A DNA stretch of 64,000 bases. Origin: Gemmatimonadota bacterium (GTDB lineage: Bacteria; Gemmatimonadota; Gemmatimonadetes; Gemmatimonadales; Gemmatimonadaceae). The notes beneath the pieces are model-generated. The model was not told the DNA's origin. It made no database searches and worked only from the letters and a program-made list of their open reading frames with translations. How positions within the stretch are numbered: position 1 is the stretch's first letter; each line of letters starts with the position of its first letter. Position numbers and translations under genes: made by a program. Shown here in pieces: positions 52,797 to 61,053 of this stretch. The stretch is taken from assembly GCA_014192065.1 (NCBI GenBank), contig BJHH01000004.1, forward strand, positions 186,001 to 250,000, given 5' to 3'.

Positions 52797-55228
52797 ATAT
52801 TTCGCACGAGTGGTTGAAAGCCTTCGTTCCCCACGCGCTCACGGCCGAGCAGCTGCGTGATCTGATGACCGCACATGTTGCGACGGTGGAGGGTTTTGAG
52901 CGCACGCGCGCCGAACTCGAGCCGTTTGTCGTGGCCCAGGTGATCGAAAGCGAGAGGATCCCGGAGACGCGCCTTTCATTCAATAAGGTTGACGACGGCT
53001 CTGGCACGCTCCTCGAGGTGGTGTGCGGTGCGCCGAATGTGACCGTTGGCGCGAAGTATCCCTTCGCGCGCTCCGGTACGACGATGCCAGGCGGCATGCT
53101 CATTGAACGGCGGAAGATCCGCGGATTTGCGTCGAACGGGATGCTCTGTTCGCCACGCGAGCTTGGGCTTGGCGACGACCACGACGGAATCCTCGAACTC
53201 AGGACAGACGCGCCGACCGGTACGCCGCTGCTAGAGGTGATGCCGCTGTCGGACGTCCGGCTCGTCATGGACGTGTTGCCGAACCGGCCGGACCTGCTGT
53301 CACATCAGGGTGTGGCGCGCGACGTCGCGGCGGTGACGGGAGTGGCGACGCAGTTGCCGCCTGAACTCACGGGCATCCCCGCGACGCCGACTGCCATGCG
53401 CGGCGACACCTCGGCGGTCTCCGGAGGAGTCTCGGTCCGGCTCGAATCGGTCGCCGATTGCCCCCGCTACTGCGCCGTCGTGATTCGGGGACTCACCGTC
53501 GGTCCAAGCCCAGACTGGCTGCGACGTCGCATCGAGGCGATCGGGTCACGCTCGATCAATAACGTGGTGGACGCGACGAACTATGTGCTGCATGGGTTCG
53601 GACAACCGGTGCATGCGTTCGATCTGTCGAAACTGGCTGGCAACGCAATCGTCGTGCGTCGCGCGCGTGCGGGCGAATCGTTGACGACGCTCGACGGCAC
53701 GGCGCGCAAGCTCGATCCCTCGATGCTGGTCATCGCCGACGAGGAGCAGGCAACGGCGCTGGCAGGCATCATGGGCGGGCAGCCGAGCGAAGTGAGCGCG
53801 TCCACGACTGATGTCCTGCTCGAAGTGGCGACGTTTGCGCCGAAAGTGGTGCGCGGCGCACGCCGTGCGCTCGGGCTCTCGACTGACGCGAGCTATCGCT
53901 ACGAACGCGGTATTGATGATGCGGCGGTGTCGCGCACGGCGGACATTGCTGCCGGGCTCATCGCCCTCGTCGGTGGTGGCACTATCGCCCTGAAGCTCGA
54001 TGTCGGTGCCGATGTAGCGGCACGGCCTCCCGTGTCGCTCAAGCCGGAGCGGGTGTCGCGGTTGCTCGGCGATGCGGTGTCGGCAGACGAGACGGCGAGG
54101 CTCCTGCAGTCGCTCGGTTTTGCGGTGGTGGCGAGCGAAGCGGAATTTCGCGTGACGCCGCCCTCGTGGCGCCACGACGTCTCGCGCGATGTGGACCTCG
54201 TCGAGGAAGTCGCGCGCCTGCGGGGGTACGACCGGTTGCCCGACGCGCTCACGGGCGCACGGCCGAGCACGGTGCCGGATCATCCGTTGCATCTGATCGC
54301 ACATCGCGTGCGTCAGGCGCTGGCCGGTCGCGGCCTGCTTGAGGTGCGACCGCTGCCGTACACGCGGGGATCTGCTGTCGCTGCAGATGCGCTGGTGCGC
54401 GTGCGCAATCCGATCGGTGACGACGAGCCGTTCCTCCGCCAGGAACTGCTGTTCACCCTTGGGCGCCGGGCCGAATACAATCTCTCGAGAATGCAGGGCG
54501 ACGTGCGAATCTTCGAGATCGGCACCGCGTTCCTCTCGGGCGCGAACGGCGCCGTAAAGGAAGAGATTCGCGTCGGCGCGTTGATCATGGGTGCGAGGCG
54601 CCCGCGCCACTTTACTGAGCCAGAACCGCCGCCATTCGACGCCTGGGATGCCAAGGCGCTCGCGGAGGCCATTGCGCACGCCACCTGGCCGGGCGCGCGC
54701 GTGGTACTCGTTGCGGGCGAGGCGGACCTGCTCTGGTCAGTCATGGTGGAGGGAACCGACCGCGGCAGCGTGTGCGCGGTACCGCTCGACGCGCCGGTCT
54801 GGGCCAAGCGGGCCTTCGGCATCGAAATCACGCTCGGCAAAATGCCCGCAATGCCGGTGGCTGCCCGCGGGGCCCATGACTACTCGCATGGTGTGGCACA
54901 GGGGCCGTCGCGAACGCCGGTGCGGTACGCCGCGCTGCCGGTGCATCCGGCCGCCGAGTTTGACCTCGCGCTAATCGTACCGGATGCCGTCGCGGCTGCG
55001 ACCGTTGAGGAGACGATTCGCGGCACGGCCGGTGAACTGCTTGAGACGCTGGTGGTGTTTGATGAGTATCGGGGCGAAGGACTGCCGGCCGGCACCCGAT
55101 CGCTCGCCTGGCGGTTGACCTTCCGGCATCCGGAACGCACTCTACGCGACAAGGAGATTGAGGGGAGGCGTGCGCAGCTCCTCAAGACACTCCACACGGA
55201 GATTGGTGTTGTCGCCCGAACCAACTGA
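52793..55228 (+). CDS. pheT: Phenylalanyl-tRNA synthetase, beta subunit
   Basis: The 811-residue subunit has an N-terminal EMAP-II-like tRNA-binding domain (about 40-150), the B3/B4 editing domain with RSINNVVDATNYVLHGFGQPVHAFD and TLDG, the B5 domain, a catalytic-like core (VDLVEEVARLRGYDRLP) and a C-terminal ferredoxin-fold anticodon-binding domain (YAALPVHPAAEFDLALIV, then LRDKEIEGRRAQLL). The size matches the family (about 800). The ATG overlaps the pheS stop, so the two subunits are co-translated as needed for the alpha2beta2 enzyme. Confidence 0.97.
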   Translation: MNISHEWLKAFVPHALTAEQLRDLMTAHVATVEGFERTRAELEPFVVAQVIESERIPETRLSFNKVDDGSGTLLEVVCGAPNVTVGAKYPFARSGTTMPGGMLIERRKIRGFASNGMLCSPRELGLGDDHDGILELRTDAPTGTPLLEVMPLSDVRLVMDVLPNRPDLLSHQGVARDVAAVTGVATQLPPELTGIPATPTAMRGDTSAVSGGVSVRLESVADCPRYCAVVIRGLTVGPSPDWLRRRIEAIGSRSINNVVDATNYVLHGFGQPVHAFDLSKLAGNAIVVRRARAGESLTTLDGTARKLDPSMLVIADEEQATALAGIMGGQPSEVSASTTDVLLEVATFAPKVVRGARRALGLSTDASYRYERGIDDAAVSRTADIAAGLIALVGGGTIALKLDVGADVAARPPVSLKPERVSRLLGDAVSADETARLLQSLGFAVVASEAEFRVTPPSWRHDVSRDVDLVEEVARLRGYDRLPDALTGARPSTVPDHPLHLIAHRVRQALAGRGLLEVRPLPYTRGSAVAADALVRVRNPIGDDEPFLRQELLFTLGRRAEYNLSRMQGDVRIFEIGTAFLSGANGAVKEEIRVGALIMGARRPRHFTEPEPPPFDAWDAKALAEAIAHATWPGARVVLVAGEADLLWSVMVEGTDRGSVCAVPLDAPVWAKRAFGIEITLGKMPAMPVAARGAHDYSHGVAQGPSRTPVRYAALPVHPAAEFDLALIVPDAVAAATVEETIRGTAGELLETLVVFDEYRGEGLPAGTRSLAWRLTFRHPERTLRDKEIEGRRAQLLKTLHTEIGVVARTN

Positions 55229-55238
55229 GGTCGCAGAC

Positions 55239-55511
55239 ATGACGGCCTTTCGCGAGCTCGAACTGCTCGTCCGGAACCTCGGCGAAGAACTCGCCGGGTT
55301 CCGGAAACGCGCGCACGCCGCCGAGGCGCGGCTGCAGGCTATCGCGACGAAGGGCGGTGGCGGCGACGCCGCGGCGGAGGAACGGGTTGGCCAGCTGGAG
55401 ACGGAGAACGCGGCCCTTCGCGCCCGCCTCGCCGCAGCGTCAGACCGCACCGGCAAGGTGCTTGACCGCGTGCGGTTTCTGCGCCAACAACATGAGGAGG
55501 GCGCGCGATGA
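55239..55511 (+). CDS. Small coiled-coil protein upstream of zapA
   Basis: The 90-residue protein is almost entirely helical and heptad-like (LELLVRNLGEELAGFRKRAHAAEARL; shown as two halves in a Gly-rich break GGGGDAAAEERV, then LETENAALRARLA). The stop overlaps the zapA start (ATGA at 55508-55511). A small coiled coil translated with ZapA suggests a ZapB-like or other divisome partner. No clear homology to ZapB can be claimed. ATG 55239 follows the pheT stop by ten bases. Confidence 0.78.
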   Translation: MTAFRELELLVRNLGEELAGFRKRAHAAEARLQAIATKGGGGDAAAEERVGQLETENAALRARLAAASDRTGKVLDRVRFLRQQHEEGAR

Positions 55512-55807
55512 GTGGGCCCAAGCACTCCACCAAGATCACGATTTGTGGTGAGGACTACACGATTCGCAGTGACGTGCCGCCCGAGCACACCAAGGCAGTG
55601 GCGGCCCACGTGGACAACACGATTCGTCAGGTGATGTCAAACTCGACGGTCACGGAGTCCCACAAGGCGGCGATCCTCGCGGCGCTGTCGATCACCGACG
55701 AACTGTTTCGCGAACGCGCGGATCGCGACGAACTCGCGGGATCGATGCAAAGTCTCTCCAGCGAACTGCGGCGCTGGCTCCCGCCCGGCAAGCGCGGCGA
55801 GAAGTAG
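55508..55807 (+). CDS. zapA: Cell division protein ZapA
   Basis: The 99-residue protein has the ZapA start KITICGEDYTIRSDVPPEHTKAVAAHVD, then the conserved helix with SHKAAILAALSITDELFRER and a coiled C-terminus. ZapA bundles FtsZ protofilaments at mid-cell. It is the last coding gene before the 290-base non-coding region that carries the 6S-like RNA candidate. Confidence 0.9.
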   Translation: MSGPKHSTKITICGEDYTIRSDVPPEHTKAVAAHVDNTIRQVMSNSTVTESHKAAILAALSITDELFRERADRDELAGSMQSLSSELRRWLPPGKRGEK

Positions 55808-55849
55808 GGGACGCTCCCGCTCGGCGCGACATTGCCACAGGGCGCGATG

Positions 55850-55878
55850 TTGCCGGACTCAGCTGGGTGTCGTATCTT
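55850..55878 (+). promoter_or_regulatory. Candidate promoter of the structured RNA between zapA and rny
   Basis: TTGCCG (55850-55855) and TATCTT (55873-55878) are separated by 17 bases; both match the consensus at four of six positions. Transcription would start at about 55885, just before the structured RNA candidate. Confidence 0.45.
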
Positions 55879-55885
55879 GAGCTTG

Positions 55886-56091
55886 CGTCGACGGGCGACG
55901 CCGTAGGTTCAAGCCTCAGAGGCAGTTAGCCCACTCCGACGCGCACCCATCGAGCCAGCTCGACGGTGCCCGACCGGGTGGCTCGACCGCCAACGGAGCT
56001 GCGACCGATGGCCAAGGCGTCGCGTGTGGGTTCCCTGAATCCGCGATCGGTTTGCCGGTTTTCCGACGGCATCTGCGTCGCTTCGAGGCAT
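55886..56091 (+). ncRNA. 6S-like structured RNA candidate (possible ssrS)
   Basis: This non-coding region between zapA and rny can fold into one long rod. Nested perfect helices are GCCTC 55913-55917 with 56085-56089, GCAG 55922-55925 with 56073-56076, CCCAC 55930-55934 with 56026-56030, GACGC 55938-55942 with 56017-56021, CCATCG 55947-55952 with 56006-56011 and CGAGCCA 55951-55957 with 55979-55985 (the last overlaps its neighbour by two bases). A large asymmetric gap on the 3' side (56031-56067) contains a small hairpin CGG-TTTG-CCG. Closing stem, central bubble with a 3' mini-hairpin and terminal rod are the layout of 6S RNA, and ssrS follows zapA in many bacteria. The exact ends are uncertain. 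The fold was found by eye, not computed. Confidence 0.5.
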
Positions 56092-56097
56092 ACGAAT

Positions 56098-57687
56098 ATG
56101 TCGGGACTGGAGATACTCGCGATCGTGCTCGCTGCGATCGGCGTTGCAGGTTCGACGGTTGCATTTGTGATGGGTCGCAAGACTGGCAGAGACGCGGAGC
56201 TGCGGGCCCGTGAGTCCGCCCATGACACCGCCGAAGACTTGGCCAAGCGCATCCTCGGTGACGCCGGCCGCGATGCCGAGGGGCTGCGCAAGCAGGCGAT
56301 TCTCGCGGGCAAGGAAGAGGCCATGCGCGCCCGTGAGGAATGGGAGGCCGACGCCCGCCGCCGCCGCGAGGAAATCGAGCGAGAGGAAAAGCGCCTGCAG
56401 GAACGCGAGAACGTCCTCGACCGCAAGGTCGATGTCATCGAGACGCGCGACAAGGATCTTGGCAAGCGGGCCAGCGAACTCGGCCGCAAGGAAAAGACGG
56501 TCGAGGACAAGCAGCTCGAACTGGAGCGAGTGGTATCGGACGAAAAGCGCCGCCTCGAGCAGCTGGCCGGTCTTTCGGCGCAGGAAGCGAAGAACGAGTT
56601 GATGCGCCGGATGGAAGAGGAGGCGCATGCCGAAGCGGCAAGTAAGCTGCGCGAGATCCGCGAGACGGCCAAGCGCAATGCGGACCGCGAAGCGCGCAAG
56701 ATCGTCGCGCTCGCCGTGCAGCGGATCGCCGCCGAGCACACGGCAGAAATCACGGCCAGTGCGGTGTCGCTGCCTAAGGACGACATGAAGGGACGCATCA
56801 TCGGGCGTGAGGGTCGGAACATCCGCGCGTTCGAGTTGGCGACCGGTGTGGACGTGATTATCGACGACACGCCGGACACCGTCGTGGTCAGCTGCTTCGA
56901 CCCGGTACGTCGCGAAGTGGCGCGCCTCGCGCTCGAAAAGCTCGTCGCCGACGGCCGTATCCATCCAGGACGGATCGAGGAAGTCGTCGAGAAGGCACGG
57001 AAGGAAGTGGATGCCGGCATCATCGAGACCGGTGAACACGCTGCGTACGAAGTCAACATTCACGGACTGCACCCGGAGCTCATCAAGCTCATCGGGCGGA
57101 TGAAATGGCGGACGAGCTACGGCCAGAACATCCTGCAACATTCGAAAGAAGTGGCTTGGCTCGCAGGCATCATGGCCGATGAACTCGGGCTCGATGCGGT
57201 GATGGCGCGGCGCGGCGCGCTCCTCCACGACATCGGCAAGGTGCTGACGCACGAGCACGAGGGTACGCACGTGCAGCTGGGCGTCGAGGTCGCCACGAAG
57301 TACGGGGAGCATCCGCTCGTGGTAAACTGCATCGCGGCACACCACGACGACGTGCCGCACGAGAGTGAAGTGAGCGTGCTGGTCCAGGCGGCCGATGCGA
57401 TTTCGGGTTCCCGTCCCGGTGCGCGGCGCGAAGCGTTCGAAACGTATGTGAAGCGTCTCGAGGGACTCGAGAAAATCGCATCGAGCTATAAGGGCGTGGA
57501 CCGGGTGTTTGCGATCCAGGCAGGCCGTGAGATTCGCGTGCTCGTGAACCCGGACGACATCGACGATGCCCGGATGCAGTCGCTCACTGAGGAGATCGCG
57601 CGTCGCGTCGAGAGCGAGCTCCAGTACCCCGGACAGATCAAGGTCGTGGCCATCCGCGAAAAAAGGGCGATGGACATTGCCCGCTGA
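56098..57687 (+). CDS. rny: Ribonuclease Y
   Basis: The 529-residue membrane-bound endoribonuclease has an N-terminal membrane helix ([21 protein letters not shown]), a long Arg/Glu/Lys coiled coil (about 30-210), a KH domain with [19 protein letters not shown], and an HD domain with [21 protein letters not shown] and AAHHDD. It starts decay of many mRNAs. ATG 56098 was chosen because it gives the standard membrane helix; the frame is open upstream through the structured RNA region. folD overlaps its last 11 bases. Confidence 0.97.
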   Translation: MSGLEILAIVLAAIGVAGSTVAFVMGRKTGRDAELRARESAHDTAEDLAKRILGDAGRDAEGLRKQAILAGKEEAMRAREEWEADARRRREEIEREEKRLQERENVLDRKVDVIETRDKDLGKRASELGRKEKTVEDKQLELERVVSDEKRRLEQLAGLSAQEAKNELMRRMEEEAHAEAASKLREIRETAKRNADREARKIVALAVQRIAAEHTAEITASAVSLPKDDMKGRIIGREGRNIRAFELATGVDVIIDDTPDTVVVSCFDPVRREVARLALEKLVADGRIHPGRIEEVVEKARKEVDAGIIETGEHAAYEVNIHGLHPELIKLIGRMKWRTSYGQNILQHSKEVAWLAGIMADELGLDAVMARRGALLHDIGKVLTHEHEGTHVQLGVEVATKYGEHPLVVNCIAAHHDDVPHESEVSVLVQAADAISGSRPGARREAFETYVKRLEGLEKIASSYKGVDRVFAIQAGREIRVLVNPDDIDDARMQSLTEEIARRVESELQYPGQIKVVAIREKRAMDIAR

Positions 57688-58558
57688 ACTGATCGACGGC
57701 GCCGCCGTCGCCAAGAAAGTCCGCGCCGAGGTCGGCGAGCGCTGCAAGGCTCTCGCGGCGCGTGGAGTCGTGCCCGGTCTCACCGTCGTGCTCGTCGGTG
57801 ATGACGGCGGCAGCGCTGTGTACGTACGCAACAAGGAGAAGGCCAGTCACGAAGTCGGCATGAATGGGGCGACGATTCGCATGCCCGCGACGACGACGCA
57901 GACAGAACTTCTCGCCGTCGTGGATCGGCTGAACGCTGACAAGGCCGTGCACGGAATTCTCGTGCAGATGCCGCTGCCAAAGCAGATCGATCCGCAGGCT
58001 GTGATCCGGCGCATTGCGGCCGCGAAGGACGTGGATGGCTTCCACCCGGTGAATGTCGGCAAGGTGCTGATTGGCGAGCGCGACGGTTTCGCGCCGTGCA
58101 CCCCCGCCGGAGTGCAGGTGCTGCTCCAGGAGTACGGTGTGGAGACCGCCGGCAAGCACGTGGTGATCATCGGGCGGAGCAACATCGTCGGGAAGCCGAT
58201 GGCCGCGTTACTCGTGCAGCCGGGCCCTGGCGGCGACGCCACTGTGACGATCTGTCACTCGAAGACGCCGGACCTCGCGTGGCACACCAAGCGCGCCGAT
58301 ATCGTGATCGCGGCGGTCGGTCGGCCGGGCACAGTGACGGGGGAGATGCTGAAGCCGGGCGCCGTCGTGATCGATGTCGGCACGACGCGCATCGTCGATC
58401 CATCGGCCAAGTCGGGCATGCGACTGATGGGTGACGTGGACTTTGCGTCGGTGAGCCAGGTGGCGTCGAAGGTCACGCCAGTGCCAGGCGGCGTCGGCCC
58501 GATGACCATCGCCATGTTGCTCCGCAATACCGTGCGTGCCGCGGAGCAGGCTTCCTGA
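57677..58558 (+). CDS. folD: Methylenetetrahydrofolate dehydrogenase/cyclohydrolase
   Basis: The 293-residue bifunctional enzyme has [29 protein letters not shown] (catalytic Lys), [25 protein letters not shown], the NADP site [16 protein letters not shown] and [16 protein letters not shown]. It interconverts one-carbon units of tetrahydrofolate. The TTG at 57677 was chosen: it gives the family N-terminus and has AAAAGGG about ten bases upstream; a longer in-frame extension inside rny is non-homologous. The stop TGA shares one base with the xseA ATG (TGATG). Confidence 0.95.
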   Translation: MPAELIDGAAVAKKVRAEVGERCKALAARGVVPGLTVVLVGDDGGSAVYVRNKEKASHEVGMNGATIRMPATTTQTELLAVVDRLNADKAVHGILVQMPLPKQIDPQAVIRRIAAAKDVDGFHPVNVGKVLIGERDGFAPCTPAGVQVLLQEYGVETAGKHVVIIGRSNIVGKPMAALLVQPGPGGDATVTICHSKTPDLAWHTKRADIVIAAVGRPGTVTGEMLKPGAVVIDVGTTRIVDPSAKSGMRLMGDVDFASVSQVASKVTPVPGGVGPMTIAMLLRNTVRAAEQAS

Positions 58559-59847
58559 TGCCGCCGCGCGGCGCCGGGCGAACTGCCAGCGCGGCGCGCG
58601 GGATGATCGATGCCGACGCGGCGCCCGGCGGCGCCCCCGAGCACGCGATTCCGGTATCGGTACTCACGGCGGCCCTCAAAGACGCGATCGAGGGGGCCTT
58701 TCCTGCACTCTGGGTCTCTGGTGAGGTGAGCGGCTTTAAATCGCATCGCAACGGGCACTGGTATTTCACGCTCAAGGACGCCACCGCGTCGATTGAGTGC
58801 GTGGTCTGGTCGCGCGATCAGGCGCGGTTTCCTGCGATGCCCGACGAGGGGATGCAGGTCGTGGCGTTCGGACAGTTCTCGGTCTGGGTCAAGAACGGGA
58901 AAGCGACCTTCGCGGTCAAGCAGATGGAAGCCGAGGGCGAGGGGTTGTGGCGAAAGGCGTTCGAGAAGGCGCGCGCAGCGCTGGAGCGCGATGGATTGCT
59001 GGCTGCAGAGCGCAAACGTCCGATCCCACGCTTTCCGCGTTGCGTCGGTGTGGTGACGAGCGCTGACGGTGCGGCGATGCATGACATCATTGCCGTTATT
59101 GCGCGTCGTAACCCGACGATCGACATCGTCATTATCCCGGCGGCGGTACAGGGTGACTCGGCTCCGGAATCGCTCGTGCGTGCGCTCGAGCGGGCGGCAC
59201 GGTGGGGCGGCGCGGACGTGCTGATCATCGGACGGGGCGGCGGCTCACGGGAAGACCTCTGGTGCTTCAACGACGAACGCGTTGCGCGGGCCATCGCCGC
59301 GTCACCGATCCCCACGGTGAGTGCCGTCGGACATGAAGTGGATGTGACGATCGCAGACCTCGTGGCAGACCACCGCGCAGCAACGCCGAGCGCCGCCGCC
59401 GAGTTGGTCGCGCCCGTGCTCGCCGACATTCGGCTCGACCTGCAGGCGTTGGCCGCGACGATGCGCTCGGCACTGGTGCGGCGGGCACGCGATAGCCGTC
59501 GCGCGCTGGACGCCGTGCGCGATGCCATGACGCGGGCGCTCCAGCGCAGGGCCGGCGGGGCGCGCCGAGAGCTGGTGACGGTGCGCAACGACCTCCGCGC
59601 GCGGGCGACTCGCGTGGTGGAGCGCCGTCGTGACCGCCTGCAGGGCGTGGCCGGCCGTCTCAATGCGCTTTCGCCGCTGCGCACCCTCGAGCGGGGCTAT
59701 GCCTTTCCCCTGTCACTCGACGACGTTGCCATTCCGCGCGCTGCGCTGTTCACGCTGGGCGACCGGTTTCGGCTGAAAATGCAGGACGGTGAAGTGGATG
59801 CCACGGTCGACGCGGTGCGCGTCGGCGAAACAGGGGAGCCTGCATGA
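58558..59847 (+). CDS. xseA: Exodeoxyribonuclease VII, large subunit
   Basis: The 429-residue subunit has the N-terminal OB fold (PALWVSGEVSGFKSHRNGHWYFTLKD, quoted up to the FTLKD block), KRPIPRFPRCVGVVTSADGAAMHDI, ARRNPTIDIVIIPAAVQGD, the GRGGGSREDLWCFNDERVARAIAASPIP catalytic block (in pieces), GHEVDVTIADLVADHRAATPSAAAE, and a long coiled coil. It degrades single-stranded DNA from both ends together with XseB. An in-frame ATG at 58603 is an alternative start that would remove a basic Pro/Gly-rich leader. Confidence 0.95.
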   Translation: MPPRGAGRTASAARGMIDADAAPGGAPEHAIPVSVLTAALKDAIEGAFPALWVSGEVSGFKSHRNGHWYFTLKDATASIECVVWSRDQARFPAMPDEGMQVVAFGQFSVWVKNGKATFAVKQMEAEGEGLWRKAFEKARAALERDGLLAAERKRPIPRFPRCVGVVTSADGAAMHDIIAVIARRNPTIDIVIIPAAVQGDSAPESLVRALERAARWGGADVLIIGRGGGSREDLWCFNDERVARAIAASPIPTVSAVGHEVDVTIADLVADHRAATPSAAAELVAPVLADIRLDLQALAATMRSALVRRARDSRRALDAVRDAMTRALQRRAGGARRELVTVRNDLRARATRVVERRRDRLQGVAGRLNALSPLRTLERGYAFPLSLDDVAIPRAALFTLGDRFRLKMQDGEVDATVDAVRVGETGEPA

Positions 59848-60095
59848 AAGTGCCGTCGTTTGAGGACCAGCTGAACCGTCTCGAGGAGATCGCGGGCTCG
59901 CTCGATCGCGTGGATGTGCCGCTCGACAAGGCGCTGGCGTTGTTCGAGGAAGGCATCCAACGGTTGCGTGCCGCGCAGGCCACGCTCGAGGCCGCCGAGG
60001 GCCGGCTGCGCGAGTTGGTGGAGCGCGCTGACGGCACGTTGGAGCCGACCGAGGGTAAGCTCCTGGATTCCGCGGACGGCGATGAAGAAGACTGA
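59844..60095 (+). CDS. xseB: Exodeoxyribonuclease VII, small subunit
   Basis: The 83-residue helical protein has the family start SFEDQLNRLEEIAGSLDRVDVPLDKALALFEEGIQ (in parts: FEDQLNRLEEIAGSLD, PLDKALALFEEG) and an acidic tail. It pairs with XseA. The ATG overlaps the xseA stop (ATGA at 59844-59847), and the next gene overlaps its last 14 bases, which fits the common xseA-xseB-ispA-dxs series. Confidence 0.95.
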   Translation: MKVPSFEDQLNRLEEIAGSLDRVDVPLDKALALFEEGIQRLRAAQATLEAAEGRLRELVERADGTLEPTEGKLLDSADGDEED

Positions 60096-61002
60096 GTCGG
60101 TCGTGGCAGGTGTGGCGTCCACGATTCGCTTTGACGTCGAGCGCGAAGCCGTTGCGGCGGCGCTCGAGACGCTGGCCGACCGCGCAGCGCGCGCGCTCGA
60201 CCCGCGCGTTGCCGACAGCGTGCGCTATGCGCTCCTGGGGGCGGGCAAGCGACTCCGCGCCATCCTCCTGATCGCCGCGTACCGTGCGACCGGCGGCCGT
60301 GGTGATGCGAGCGCGCTCGCCGCTGCTGTCGAAGTCGTACACGCCTATTCGCTTGTGCACGACGACCTCCCGTGCATGGATGACGACGATGTACGGCGAG
60401 GGCGTCCGACGGTGCATCGCAAACACGGGGTCATCGCGGCCACGGCCGCTGGTGTTGCGATGGTTCCACTGGCCGCGCAGGCAGCCGTCGAGGCCGCCAG
60501 CGCGCTCGGCCTCAGCGAGGCAGCCCAGGGCGAAATCGTCCGGACCTTGATGCAGGCGTCTGGCGCCAGCGGAATGATTGGAGGCCAGTTGCTCGACCTC
60601 GAGGCCGAAGGCCAGGCGCTCGATGCGACGCAGCTTGAGCGCATCCACCGGCTCAAGACGGGCGCGCTTATTCGGGCGTCGGTTCGACTCGGTGGTCTGG
60701 CCGCCGAGGCAGCTCCGTCTGTGATGTCGGCGCTCGAGCGCTACGGCGATGCGGTGGGTCTCGCGTTTCAGATCGCCGACGATGTGTTGGATGTGACCGC
60801 GACGACGGACCAGCTCGGCAAGACCGCGGGCAAGGATGCCGCGCACGGCAAGAGCACCTATCCGGCCGTCCTCGGACTCGACGCAGCACGTGCCCGTGCC
60901 GACGCGCTGGCCGACGAGGCCTGTGAAGCGCTGCAGCAGGCTGGCATCCAGTCGGCGGAGCTGGAGTACCTAGCCCAGTACGCCGTGGCGAGGCCCTCAT
61001 AA
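60082..61002 (+). CDS. ispA: Polyprenyl diphosphate synthase (farnesyl/geranylgeranyl type)
   Basis: The 306-residue trans-prenyltransferase has GKRLRAILLIAAYRATGG, the first Asp-rich motif DDLPCMDDDDVRRGRPTVH (the DDxxxxD form of bacterial farnesyl/geranylgeranyl synthases), GGQLLDLEAEGQ, KTGALIRASVRLGG and the second motif QIADDVLDVT with KSTYPAVLG. It condenses isopentenyl diphosphate into a C15 or C20 chain. Product length cannot be set from sequence. ATG 60082 lies inside xseB, which is common in this gene pair. dxs follows by 51 bases. Confidence 0.92.
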   Translation: MKKTESVVAGVASTIRFDVEREAVAAALETLADRAARALDPRVADSVRYALLGAGKRLRAILLIAAYRATGGRGDASALAAAVEVVHAYSLVHDDLPCMDDDDVRRGRPTVHRKHGVIAATAAGVAMVPLAAQAAVEAASALGLSEAAQGEIVRTLMQASGASGMIGGQLLDLEAEGQALDATQLERIHRLKTGALIRASVRLGGLAAEAAPSVMSALERYGDAVGLAFQIADDVLDVTATTDQLGKTAGKDAAHGKSTYPAVLGLDAARARADALADEACEALQQAGIQSAELEYLAQYAVARPS

Positions 61003-61053
61003 GGATGATTCGGAAGAGGCGCGCAATTTCATCGAATACGGTACTCTTCTAGC

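Noticed and set aside
55909-57834. 641-codon open frame on the minus strand
   Set aside because: Antisense to rny and to the structured RNA; the composition is typical of an antisense shadow of a GC-rich gene.
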